The notes below the pieces were generated by a model, which ran no database searches, had not been told where the DNA came from, and worked only from the letters and a program-made list of their open reading frames with translations. Shown one piece after another: positions 25,119-33,510 of a stretch of DNA of 44,572 nt. The stretch comes from Planctomycetota bacterium (GTDB lineage: Bacteria > Planctomycetota > Phycisphaerae > UBA1845), in assembly GCA_024275565.1 (NCBI GenBank), contig JAJRYY010000194.1:1-44572 (forward strand), written 5' to 3'. The position numbers and the translations under genes were made by a program. Within the stretch, counting starts at the first letter, position 1. Each line of letters opens with the position of its first letter.

Positions 25119-26492
25119 ATGAGTGAAAAGGCGTTCGTACTCATTGTCGGTAAAGAGGCGGGCGATGAGTCTGTGGCAGACGATCTGCGCAGTACCGGGC
25201 ATTTTTGCAACCGTGTCGCCGACGGCGAAGCTGCGATTAAGAGTGTGCAGCAGCGTCAACCGGATGTGATTGTGGTCGATGAGGTGTTGGCTGGCGATAT
25301 GGGCGGTGTGGATGTTATTCAGGCGTCGCGGGAAATCGCTCCGGACGTCGCCTGTGTGCTGGTGGTTTCGCCAGATCGGGAATCTGAGGCAACTGCTGCC
25401 ATCGATGGGCTGGGGGAGACCGGTCGCGATGCTTTTCTGCTGTCACCACTGGATCTCGAGCGTCTCCGGAAATCGGTAGACGCCGCCGCCGTTCGCGCTT
25501 CTGACGCGCGGGGCAAGCGGTTGATGCGTGAGCGTCTGGACAAAGCCTACAACTTTGAAGGCTTGATCGGCGTCAGCGAGTCGTTGCGGAAGGAATTGAA
25601 ACGCGTCAAAAAACTTGCTCCGACGAAAAGTACGGTTCTGGTGGTGGGGGAGTCGGGTACGGGGAAGGAGCTGGTCGCGCGTGGGGTCCATGCATTGTCA
25701 CCGAGGCGCGACAAACCGTACAAGCCGATCAACTGTGCAGCCGTGACCGAGTCGCTCCTTGAAAGTTTGCTCTTCGGGCATGTGAAGGGTGCGTTTACGG
25801 GGGCGACGTCTGACCAGAAGGGGGCGTTTGAAGCGGCGGATGGGGGGACGTTGTTTTTGGATGAAATCGGTGACATGCCGATCGCCATGCAGGCGAAAAT
25901 CTTACGCACCCTGGAAAATGGCGAGGTTCTTCGGGTCGGGTCCAACGATGTACGCTATGTGAATGTTCGGATCGTGGCTGCCACGCATCATGACCTGTTG
26001 GAGCGTATCCAGGAGGGTGCGTTTCGGGAGGATCTGTTTTATCGCCTGCACGCGCAAGGTGCGATTCGGCTTCCTCCGCTTCGGGAGCGGCGCGAGGATA
26101 TTCCGTTGCTGGTACATCATTTTCTGGAAGCGGCGACAGCGGAGTACGGCATCAGTGTCTCAGGTGTGACACCGGAAGCGCTCCGGAAAATGACGAACCA
26201 CGGCTGGCGGGGGAATGTACGCGAGTTGAAGAATGTGATCGAGCGGATGGTGATCGAGACGGACCATGACATACTGGATGTTGACGATCTTCCGGAACAC
26301 ATCAGCGGATGTACGGATATTGTACCGACCGGGACAACCAGCCTCGCAGGGCTGAGCATGGCCGACGTAGAGCGGTTGCATATATTGAACACGCTGAAGC
26401 TGACGGGTGGAAACCGGGAGCGAGCAGCCAGCATCTTGAAAATCGGTGAGCGGACGCTGTATCGGAAGTTGAAGGATTATGGCGCGACCTGA
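25119..26492 (+). CDS. NtrC-family sigma-54 activator with degenerate receiver
   Basis: Enhancer-binding transcription activator, 457 residues from ATG 25119 (the frame is open from 25023, but that part overlaps the pnp terminator). The AAA+ domain is intact: Walker A GESGTGKE (177-184), sigma-54-contacting GAFTGA (224-229), Walker B LFLDE (245-249) and the arginine-rich LRERREDIP. A Fis-type helix-turn-helix ends the protein (GNRERAASILKIGERTLYRKL). The receiver keeps the acceptor Asp54 (VVVDEVLAG), but the acidic pair usual near 10-12 reads VGKEAG, and the conserved Lys near 109 is replaced (LLSPLD). Phosphorylation control is therefore doubtful. No partner kinase is nearby. No -24/-12 promoter was recognised in the window. 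Confidence 0.92.
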   Translation: MSEKAFVLIVGKEAGDESVADDLRSTGHFCNRVADGEAAIKSVQQRQPDVIVVDEVLAGDMGGVDVIQASREIAPDVACVLVVSPDRESEATAAIDGLGETGRDAFLLSPLDLERLRKSVDAAAVRASDARGKRLMRERLDKAYNFEGLIGVSESLRKELKRVKKLAPTKSTVLVVGESGTGKELVARGVHALSPRRDKPYKPINCAAVTESLLESLLFGHVKGAFTGATSDQKGAFEAADGGTLFLDEIGDMPIAMQAKILRTLENGEVLRVGSNDVRYVNVRIVAATHHDLLERIQEGAFREDLFYRLHAQGAIRLPPLRERREDIPLLVHHFLEAATAEYGISVSGVTPEALRKMTNHGWRGNVRELKNVIERMVIETDHDILDVDDLPEHISGCTDIVPTGTTSLAGLSMADVERLHILNTLKLTGGNRERAASILKIGERTLYRKLKDYGAT

Positions 26493-26560
26493 TCTGGTGA
26501 AAAAGGACCGCTCCAGAGTTGAATGATATTTGCCGCGCCCAGCGAACTTGCCACGGGTCA

Positions 26561-27262
26561 CTAACGCAGAAAACGGAATTTGAAAATAGCCACCAGAGCT
26601 TTGACGCCATCCACCCAGGTGATCTTCTTGCCGTCCTCGTAGGTGCGTCCGGCATAACTGATTCCGACCTCGAAAATACGCCACCCTCCCCGTGCGACCT
26701 TGGCGGTCATCTCCGGTTCGATGTTAAAACCATCACTCACCAGGCTGATGGATTCGAGTACCTCGCTGCGGAACACTTTGTAGCATGTTTCCATATCGGT
26801 GAGGTTCAGATTTGTCATCATATTCGAGAGGAGTGTGATGAATTTATTCCCAATCATATGCCAGAAATATTGCACCCGATGGGCTTCTGAACCAACGAAT
26901 CGAGACCCATACACGACGTCAGCCTTACCATCGATAATGGGCTTGAGCAATTGCGGGAAGTCGGCAGGGTCATACTCCAGATCGGCGTCCTGAATGATGG
27001 CGATGTCGCCGGAGACCAGATCAAAACCCGCGCGGAGGGCAGCACCTTTCCCACGATTGACATCCTGAAGCTTGATCTTGAACGATTCCTCAGGCCAGCG
27101 CTTTTCAATCAGCGGGTAGAGTTCACGCGTCCCGTCCACGCTGCCGTCATCCACAAGAATGATCTCGCGGTCCATGCCGATATCAACAGCAATAACACGC
27201 GAAATTAACTCCAGCAGGGTCGCACGCTCGTTATAAACCGGGATAACAACGGATAGTTTCAA
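26561..27262 (-). CDS. GT2-family glycosyltransferase, DPM1/polyprenyl-phosphate type
   Basis: Soluble GT-A glycosyltransferase that would transfer a sugar from a nucleotide donor, often to a polyprenyl phosphate. The 233 residues show VVIPVYNE at the start, the nucleotide-binding DDGS (38-41), NRGKGAALRAG, the metal-binding DAD (92-94) and the acceptor-side GSRFVG. There are no C-terminal membrane helices, unlike ArnC or GtrB, so it resembles dolichol-phosphate mannosyltransferase DPM1. It is the last gene of the minus-strand run, 72 bp after kdsD, which supports a role in surface polysaccharide or lipid-linked sugar synthesis. The sugar is unknown. Confidence 0.9.
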   Translation of the reverse strand: MKLSVVIPVYNERATLLELISRVIAVDIGMDREIILVDDGSVDGTRELYPLIEKRWPEESFKIKLQDVNRGKGAALRAGFDLVSGDIAIIQDADLEYDPADFPQLLKPIIDGKADVVYGSRFVGSEAHRVQYFWHMIGNKFITLLSNMMTNLNLTDMETCYKVFRSEVLESISLVSDGFNIEPEMTAKVARGGWRIFEVGISYAGRTYEDGKKITWVDGVKALVAIFKFRFLR

Positions 27263-27334
27263 TGTGAAGAATTCCTTCTATTTCCTCGGAGACGCCTCGA
27301 ACGACCCAACCACCATAACACCGACCGCCTGCGG

Positions 27335-28525
27335 TCATCCTTCATCGAAGTGAGAGAAACCCTCAGCCAGCAGATCCTGAATATCGACCATTCCGACAAC
27401 TTTCTGATCGTCATCTACCACGAGAATTTCGTCAATACGAAGCGGCTGCATGATGCGGAGGGCATCGAGAACCAATGCATCCCGATGGACGACCTTCGGG
27501 CTTCCAGTCATCACATCGCGAAGATGCCGATCAGCCGGGTGCTCCGCCTCGCCCAGCAACCGGGAAAGGTCACCATGCGTGAAAATCCCGACCAGTTTCC
27601 CATCATCATCGACCACAGCAGCAGCACCAGCCCGCCGCGGTGCGTTCAGGACCGCTTCGCTATAATCACGAAGTGTGGCATCTGCATGCACGGTTGGGCA
27701 GTCTGAACCGGTCCGTATGATCTCGTGAACCTTCATCAGGGCACGCCCCAGCGCTCCGCCAGGATGGTTTCTCGCATATTCTTCCGGCTGCACGTTTTTC
27801 AGCCGCATGACGGTCAGAGCAATCGCATCGCCCACCGCCAGCATGGCAGCCGTCGATGAGCTGGGCGCCATGCCAAGGGGGCAGGCCTCCGGGGACGCCC
27901 CGAAATCGATCACGACGTCGCAATGCTGGGCACAGGTTGATTTTGCGTTCGCACAAAGAAGGATCAGCTTGCACCCACCCTTCGCCAGCAGCGGTAGCAG
28001 GCCGACAAGTTCCTGAGTGGTCCCGCTTTTGCTTAACGCCAGAACCACATCATTTCTCTGGACCATACCAAGATCGCCATGTAGAGCTTCGAGCGGGTGC
28101 AGAACGTAAGCGGGCGTTCCTGTGCTGGAAAGCGTGGAGTGGATCTTACGTCCGATATCACCTGCTTTTCCGACGCCCGTAACAGCCACTCTGCCCGTAC
28201 AACCAAGGATAAGCCGGACAGCGTCGCTGAAGGAACTCCCCAGTCGCTCCTCCGCAAGCTGAAGCGCCGCGATTTCCTTGCGAATGACCTCCCGCCCCTG
28301 ATCCAGTATCCACGAATCGTTGTCCGCATCCGGAATAATCGCATCTGGGGGAGTCGCGTCAGGGGTCGTCGCGTCCAGTGTTGTCGCGTTCGGGGTAGTC
28401 GCGCTCGGGGTAGTCGCGCTCGGGGTAGTCGCGCTCGGGGTCGTCGTGTCAGGTGTGGTCGCGTTCGAATCTGGTGATGTTGTCATTGTTTTGGAACTTA
28501 CATTTGTTTCGGAAACCGTCTTCAT
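27335..28525 (-). CDS. kdsD: Arabinose-5-phosphate isomerase (KpsF/GutQ, SIS plus two CBS)
   Basis: First enzyme of Kdo synthesis: ribulose-5-phosphate to arabinose-5-phosphate. The 396-residue protein has an N-terminal Thr/Pro/Ala/Asp low-complexity segment (about 15-70) built from a 15-bp DNA repeat, a SIS domain (about 90-230: GVGKAGDIGRKI, LHPLEALHGDLGMV, LSKSGTTQEL, CPLGMAPSSSTAAMLA), then two CBS domains (about 260-390: VHEIIRTGSDCP, GIFTHGDLSRLL, VVGMVDIQDLLAEG). The SIS-CBS-CBS order and the SGTTQEL motif are diagnostic. The extra N-terminus is absent from typical KdsD; ATG 28486 would remove only part of it. It lies between the YdjY gene and the GT2 gene and suggests the cell makes a Kdo-containing glycolipid or capsule. 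Confidence 0.9.
   Translation of the reverse strand: MKTVSETNVSSKTMTTSPDSNATTPDTTTPSATTPSATTPSATTPNATTLDATTPDATPPDAIIPDADNDSWILDQGREVIRKEIAALQLAEERLGSSFSDAVRLILGCTGRVAVTGVGKAGDIGRKIHSTLSSTGTPAYVLHPLEALHGDLGMVQRNDVVLALSKSGTTQELVGLLPLLAKGGCKLILLCANAKSTCAQHCDVVIDFGASPEACPLGMAPSSSTAAMLAVGDAIALTVMRLKNVQPEEYARNHPGGALGRALMKVHEIIRTGSDCPTVHADATLRDYSEAVLNAPRRAGAAAVVDDDGKLVGIFTHGDLSRLLGEAEHPADRHLRDVMTGSPKVVHRDALVLDALRIMQPLRIDEILVVDDDQKVVGMVDIQDLLAEGFSHFDEG
28350..28454 (-). repeat. 15-bp x7 tandem repeat at the 5' end of kdsD
   Basis: Seven 15-bp units; the three central ones (28395-28409, 28410-28424, 28425-28439) are identical and the flanking ones are diverged. They encode TTPSA-like pentapeptides, and the frame is kept. 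Confidence 0.9.
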
Positions 28526-28642
28526 GTCTCTTGGTCTCGCATTGATACGACCATGAACCAGCGAATGAGCAGATTCGTCTGCACTGAAAGTCCGATATTC
28601 GCCCCAATCTGCGGAAAACTATCTCCGGGTGGGGGGTTTTGG

Positions 28643-29899
28643 TCAACCTTGTCGCCCGGAATCCCCGGATTTGGGCGACTTATCTGGTTCTGACTGGGAG
28701 CTTCGGGGACGTTTTCCTGTCTCACGATTGGGTGCCTCTCGATTCGCAGTCTCGCGATCCGCAATCTTTCGACCCGCAGCCTCCGGTTTCGCACCCTCCC
28801 GTTTCGTAGCCTTCGGTTTCGCAGGTTCCCGTTCCGAAATCGTCCGTCTGGTGGTCTTTGGTCTGGCAGGTGTCCGATGCACGGTTGCTCGATCGCCGAC
28901 GGCGATGCGGACGGCGTTTGTGATGCGCTCGACGATATGCTCGGGGGTGCTGGTGGCGGGTCGGACCTCGATCGAGGCATAGGGAGCGGTTTTGAGGAAA
29001 ATCTCCATCGCGTTGAGCAGGCGTCGCATCGATACGCCAGTTTCAGGGCGATCGCCCGATTTCAGGGGATCGCCCGATTTCAAGGGATCGCCCGAAACGT
29101 AGCCAATTCCACCCTCAACATTGATTTGTATCGTGAATTGCTTCAGCTCGACCGGTGAGATGAGGAGTGTGATTTTTGTGCCAAGTGGTGGGATGTTGTC
29201 TGAATTTGTGTGTAACCAAAGTCCGAAATTATCCGCCGTATTGAGCTGTGGCAGGGCGATCAGAGCCGACGGAAAATCGACAACAGAAATCACGGTACCT
29301 TCAAGATCAGCCTGGAATGCTCCACCCTCGTCACGGGCTGACCCGGCGAAAACCCACGCCCGTGTCGGCAGCGGTTTGCCCGTGGCCGCGTTGAGCATCC
29401 ATTGGCCGATGTCGGATATTGTCTCGCCAGCGTCATGCTCACCGGTTGCTTTGTTTTTGGCGTTTCGCTTATCAGCCGAATGTCTGCCGCCGCGATCGTT
29501 CCATCGTACCTGGATTTTGAGCGGATCACCGGTGGGTGGGGTCCATTGTTGTGTTTTATTGTCGAAGCTGATTGGAGAACCTGGTTTGAGTCCGATAAGC
29601 CCGAGCGCTTCGAAGATTCGGAGCGGGCGAGCTTCGACGACGACGATACTCTCGTGCTCGCGGGTCTGGGCGATGCAGGCGAACAGCTCAAGCGCACCTT
29701 CGCGGAGTGTGATAATACCGTCGATTTCGACGCGAGGGTGTTTGAAATCGATGCGGAGACCGGGGGCGTATTCGACTATCCCTTTTCCCGCAACGGCTCG
29801 GTTCTGATCGGGGGATGGATCCTGCGCTGGCGGCGGAGTCAATCCGACGACAGCGAACCATATCCATGCTGGCAGGGTCGTGCATATGACATTCAACAA
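28643..29899 (-). CDS. Exported YdjY-domain protein with charged repetitive tail
   Basis: 418 residues, beginning with a hydrophobic signal segment (PAWIWFAVVGLTPPPAQD). Residues about 40-235 match the YdjY domain common in planctomycetes (VEIDGIITLREGALELFAC, then HESIVVVEARP, RAWVFAGSA, GTVISVVDFPSALI). No enzymatic role is established for this domain. A Gly-Asp-Pro repeat (GDPLKS, x3) follows. Next is an ExbD-like short segment (YASIEVRPATSTPEHIVERI), a resemblance I infer only. The tail of about 70 residues is rich in Arg, Lys, Glu and Pro. It lies 67 bp after the secretin gene and 117 bp before kdsD on the same strand, so it is probably part of the pilus/secretin operon. Confidence 0.72.
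   Translation of the reverse strand: MLNVICTTLPAWIWFAVVGLTPPPAQDPSPDQNRAVAGKGIVEYAPGLRIDFKHPRVEIDGIITLREGALELFACIAQTREHESIVVVEARPLRIFEALGLIGLKPGSPISFDNKTQQWTPPTGDPLKIQVRWNDRGGRHSADKRNAKNKATGEHDAGETISDIGQWMLNAATGKPLPTRAWVFAGSARDEGGAFQADLEGTVISVVDFPSALIALPQLNTADNFGLWLHTNSDNIPPLGTKITLLISPVELKQFTIQINVEGGIGYVSGDPLKSGDPLKSGDRPETGVSMRRLLNAMEIFLKTAPYASIEVRPATSTPEHIVERITNAVRIAVGDRATVHRTPARPKTTRRTISEREPAKPKATKREGAKPEAAGRKIADRETANREAPNRETGKRPRSSQSEPDKSPKSGDSGRQG
29050..29103 (-). repeat. 18-bp x3 tandem repeat in the YdjY gene
   Basis: Units at 29050-29067, 29068-29085 and 29086-29103 (the last diverged) encode GDPLKS hexapeptides between the YdjY domain and the tail. Confidence 0.85.
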
Positions 29900-29966
29900 T
29901 CGTATTCCCCGCTAGCTGCGTTCGACATGGCGACCGAATCTGGCTGGCGGCCTTGGCGGACGGGTG

Positions 29967-32900
29967 CTAATTCTGGCTGAAGGAGGGGAATGCCTCCTGT
30001 TCCGCTTCTGTGCGGATGATGATCTTTGGTTTGACCAGGATCAGCAGTACCTGCTCATCCTTGACAAGCGTTTTTGATGAGTAGAAGCGTTTGAGTATCG
30101 GGATTTTGGAGAGTACGGGGACGCCAGCTTCGATCTCGATTTCGCCCGCGAGCTTCTGGCCGCCGATGAGCAGGGTTCCGCCATCAGGTACCGAAACCGT
30201 GGTACGCACGACCTGTCGGGAGATGCTCGGCAGCTGGACGAAAGCGCCCGAGCCAGCGGCTGCACCTACCGTGAAAGCGAATGTCTGGATGCCAAGGAGT
30301 CGTCCGACTGATGGGCGAAGTGTCATGGTGACGTAGCGACGGTCAGCGGACACGGTGGCTTCGACGTCGAGGACTGCCCCCGTTTCGATGTTGCTGATGA
30401 GTGGTGCCTGCCCGGTCGCGTCGACGACGGGTTGAAGCGAGCTTACGAAGGACTGCTGGTTGACGATTGCGGACCATGCTCTCTGGCCGTTGAAGAGTAC
30501 GAGGCGTGGGGCGGTCATGGTGGTTGTGCGTGAATCTGCCTCGGTTGCTCTGATCAGGAAGTCGACCTGTATGTTGTCGAGGAAGCTGCCAAAGAGGTTG
30601 AATGCCGGCTGGGCTGTGGGGTTACCCGCAAATGATCCGGGCAGGTCGGTGGTCAGCTTTGCGGGGTCTGTAAAGCTCAGGATGTTGTTGATGAATGGGA
30701 TGGGTGTGGTATTTGCGCTTCCGCCGAACGCGTTGCCCGGGCTTGGAACGAGTCCCGGTGCTGTAAAGGGCTGAGCGAGTGCTGCAGCACCTGCTTCAGG
30801 CGCCAGCGCGTTTCCAAAACCCGGCGTTGCGGGTGTGAACCCGACGCGCGAAAATGAGCGTGGCAGCAGCAGTCGCGTGCCCTGGACCGGGTCGAATACT
30901 GTTGACCCACCTGCTCCGGGAATGAAGTCGAACCCGGCGTTTCCACTGTTGAGTACGATGTCCAGATCCATGCCGAGTTCTTCAAGGTAGTTGCTCTGGA
31001 CTGTGAGGAATCGTGCTTCGACCGCGATCTGAATGGATCGTTGCTCTCGGAGTTTTTCGAGCAAACCACCGATGCGTGCCTGACCGCTGGGTGTCTGCGT
31101 GATGACCAGTTGACCGTTGATTTCCGTGATGGATCCGACGGTTCCGCCCGATCCTCGCCAGCTTTCGGGGTTGATGGTTTTTGTAATGAGGGCGATCAGA
31201 TCGTTTGCATGGGAATGCGTGAGCTCTTCGAGGAGTTCGTCGTTGTCTGATGTGATGAGTGAATCCAACACGTTTCCATCCACCCTGGGGTCGCTGTAGA
31301 CGACAAAGTTCGAGGGATCGTTGAGGTCCATGCTGGGGGCGTCGTCGAAGTCGGGGATGGGCATCAGCAGGTCTGACACGTCGTAGACTTCATCGTAGGT
31401 GTGGCGGTCGAGGAGTTCGCGTGTACCGATTTTGACGATGCTGTCGATTGGTAGAAAACTAAGCTCGGTGCGGTTGTCGGAGACCTGATCCAACACTTCC
31501 TGCAGGGCGACGCGTAGCGGGACAGGGTTGGAAAGTCTGACGTGGACGGGTGTGTCACGTTTGATGCCAGCGGCTGCGAGGTCGTTCCAGGCGACGGAAA
31601 TATTGGCTTTATTAGCGTCCGCCAGCCTCGTGATGACCTCGTGGAACGGTTCGCCCTGAAAGTCAATTCGGACGGGCTGATCGAGGCTGGAGTGCAGATC
31701 GGCGTCGCGTCCCTCGCGGTACTCGCTTCCGGGTTGTACGCGTGTGGGGCGGCTGATGATTTCTTTCCAGTTTTTGGGGTAGACGAGGTCTGCCCACCAC
31801 GGAATCTTGGATTCATCGACGTCGGTCAGAACCTGCAGGGAATTGACCTCGATTTCTCCGCGGATCTTTCGCTGACGATCGTAGATCAAACGGTCTTCGA
31901 TGGTGTCCAGCATCCAGCGTGCGTTGTCATTGTTGCCATCGACGGCGAGTACTTGTTTCAGGACCTGTTTTGCTGAGTCATAATCGCGATCCTTGCGATG
32001 CTGGATGGCGAGATCCATCAGGCCACCGATACGCTCGCGTTTGGCGTCGCGTGCTCGTTTGGCGCGATCGAGATTTTCGCGTCTTGCTTCCTCACGCTGA
32101 CCGGCGATCTCTCTTTCGTTGTAATCTCGTTCTTCAGATTCGACGTATCTTTGAAGGGCATCGGCGTCGTGGCGGAGCTGTTCATATCGTGCGATGGGGT
32201 ATGCGAACTGCTTGCCCTGTTCGATGATCTGGCGTGCCCGGAGCAGTGTCTGGAGGGCATCCTGGAAGCGGTTGTTGAGGACGTGCTGCTGGGCTTCGCG
32301 CTCAGCCGACCGGTATGTGGTGACCGTGCGCTGCCACGCGATGGCGTTGCGATCCTGAATCCGGTCGATCAGGCGTTCGCCATCATCCTCCACCATGGCG
32401 TGTTTGCCGAGTCTTTCGATACCGGCGACTGCCTCGGGGAATCCGGGAACCTGCTGGATGGCTTTGTGGAACAGGGAGCTCGCCAGGAGATGGTCGCCCG
32501 CATCGAGGGCTGCGTATCCTTCCCGCGTCATTGCCTTTGCGCGAAGCGAACGAAGCTGCGTTGCCTGCGCGTCACTCATGGGGGCGATCGCGGCGTCGCC
32601 AGTCATGGCTGCTGAATCGGCATGAGTCCCTGAGTCGCCATGAGTCCCTGAATCGCCATGCGTTCCTGAATCGGTATGCGTTCCAGCGTCGGCATGCGCT
32701 CCTGGGGCTGACCGGTTTATATTTCTAAGATCAAGTCTCGCCTCTTCGCGGATGTTCCGAGATGCGTACTCGTTTTCGATGACGTCCTGGTACAGTCGCT
32801 TCGCGTCATCGTATCGACTTTCTGAGGCAGCCAGCTTGGCAGCGTCAAGGTCGAGGCGGGATTTTTCCTGCATCGAAACAGCCAATGCGACGCGCTGCGT

Positions 32901-33122
32901 GTATTCGGCGTGTTTTGCCCGCTCATCCTCAGACAGTCGGGATGCGTCGAGCTGGTCGAGCAAATGCCCGGAACCAACGTAGTCGCCCTCGTCGAAGCGC
33001 TGAACAGCTTCTATGAGGGTGTCGGCAGGCGTCTGATCCTGTGCCCACGTCTGTAAACCACCCATCGTCAATGCCGAAAGCAAGACGACCCACTGCACGC
33101 TCTTGAAGGGCGTTCGCGTCAT
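29967..33122 (-). CDS. Secretin (PilQ/GspD superfamily) with N-terminal helical repeats
   Basis: Outer-membrane secretin for a type IV pilus or type II-like system, 1051 residues. Start is ATG 33122 or GTG 33125, with AGGAG 8 nt before the GTG. The signal peptide is cut near TWA-QDQ. TPR-like helices follow (about 30-130, and again 190-420). An 18-bp-repeat region encodes GTH-x-DS hexapeptides (about 141-171). An STN/secretin-N-like domain sits near 490-560 (PVRIDFQGEPFHEVI). The C-terminal secretin domain contains ARFLTVQSNYLEELGMDLDI, TTMTAPRLVLFNGQRAW, VPDGGTLLIGGQK and VPVLSKIPILKRFYSS, which are canonical. The pil-type genes upstream give context; a possible terminator lies between, so it may have its own promoter. 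Confidence 0.9.
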   Translation of the reverse strand: MTRTPFKSVQWVVLLSALTMGGLQTWAQDQTPADTLIEAVQRFDEGDYVGSGHLLDQLDASRLSEDERAKHAEYTQRVALAVSMQEKSRLDLDAAKLAASESRYDDAKRLYQDVIENEYASRNIREEARLDLRNINRSAPGAHADAGTHTDSGTHGDSGTHGDSGTHADSAAMTGDAAIAPMSDAQATQLRSLRAKAMTREGYAALDAGDHLLASSLFHKAIQQVPGFPEAVAGIERLGKHAMVEDDGERLIDRIQDRNAIAWQRTVTTYRSAEREAQQHVLNNRFQDALQTLLRARQIIEQGKQFAYPIARYEQLRHDADALQRYVESEERDYNEREIAGQREEARRENLDRAKRARDAKRERIGGLMDLAIQHRKDRDYDSAKQVLKQVLAVDGNNDNARWMLDTIEDRLIYDRQRKIRGEIEVNSLQVLTDVDESKIPWWADLVYPKNWKEIISRPTRVQPGSEYREGRDADLHSSLDQPVRIDFQGEPFHEVITRLADANKANISVAWNDLAAAGIKRDTPVHVRLSNPVPLRVALQEVLDQVSDNRTELSFLPIDSIVKIGTRELLDRHTYDEVYDVSDLLMPIPDFDDAPSMDLNDPSNFVVYSDPRVDGNVLDSLITSDNDELLEELTHSHANDLIALITKTINPESWRGSGGTVGSITEINGQLVITQTPSGQARIGGLLEKLREQRSIQIAVEARFLTVQSNYLEELGMDLDIVLNSGNAGFDFIPGAGGSTVFDPVQGTRLLLPRSFSRVGFTPATPGFGNALAPEAGAAALAQPFTAPGLVPSPGNAFGGSANTTPIPFINNILSFTDPAKLTTDLPGSFAGNPTAQPAFNLFGSFLDNIQVDFLIRATEADSRTTTMTAPRLVLFNGQRAWSAIVNQQSFVSSLQPVVDATGQAPLISNIETGAVLDVEATVSADRRYVTMTLRPSVGRLLGIQTFAFTVGAAAGSGAFVQLPSISRQVVRTTVSVPDGGTLLIGGQKLAGEIEIEAGVPVLSKIPILKRFYSSKTLVKDEQVLLILVKPKIIIRTEAEQEAFPSFSQN
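32614..32703 (-). repeat. 18-bp x5 tandem repeat in the secretin gene
   Basis: Five 18-bp units, each with two to four changes, encode GTHADS-type hexapeptides in the linker between the first TPR block and the rest. His, Asp and Ser at fixed positions could bind metal, but this is unproven. Confidence 0.88.
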
Positions 33123-33125
33123 CAC

Positions 33126-33510
33126 GAATGCATCTCCTGCTATTCCCAAATTCTGGGAGTCCCAAATTGGGAGTCGATGGAATGCCCGCTTGGATCTCGC
33201 CACGGTTGGGCGGGGGAGGGCGGGACCGTAATACGACATATCAGTCGGCGCATCACACCGCCAACCAGTACGTGCGGAGTTTAGTGGCAGCGTCCAGCCA
33301 CCGCAAGGCCGGGAAACACAACGATTTAACCCCCAAACACCTCATATCAGAGCTGTCGAAGCTCAGCTTTTGGCGATTGCAAAAAAGGGCGTCCGGGCAG
33401 GTGTGCGACAATACGCCCGGAGAGACAAAACGCCTGTTATATCAGACGCAAATGTTAGAGAATGGGCGATCTGCCGGGGTTAGGGGGACTGGGCCTCCTG
33501 TCACGGAAGC
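33126..33510. other. 385-bp gap before the secretin gene
   Basis: No gene supported. Two near-identical palindromic pieces, CCCAAATTCTGGGAGT and CCCAAATTGGGAGT (about 33143-33173), lie in the secretin leader just upstream of its Shine-Dalgarno and could be an operator or a leader hairpin. A candidate terminator lies at 33381-33418. The rest shows nothing recognisable. Confidence 0.5.
33381..33418 (-). terminator. Candidate minus-strand terminator between the 629-residue gene and the secretin
   Basis: GGGCGT (33418-33413) pairs with ACGCCC (33392-33387) on the minus strand, with an alternative inner CCGGGC/GCCCGG pairing, followed by TTTTTT (33386-33381). The loop is large, so efficiency is uncertain. 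Confidence 0.5.
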
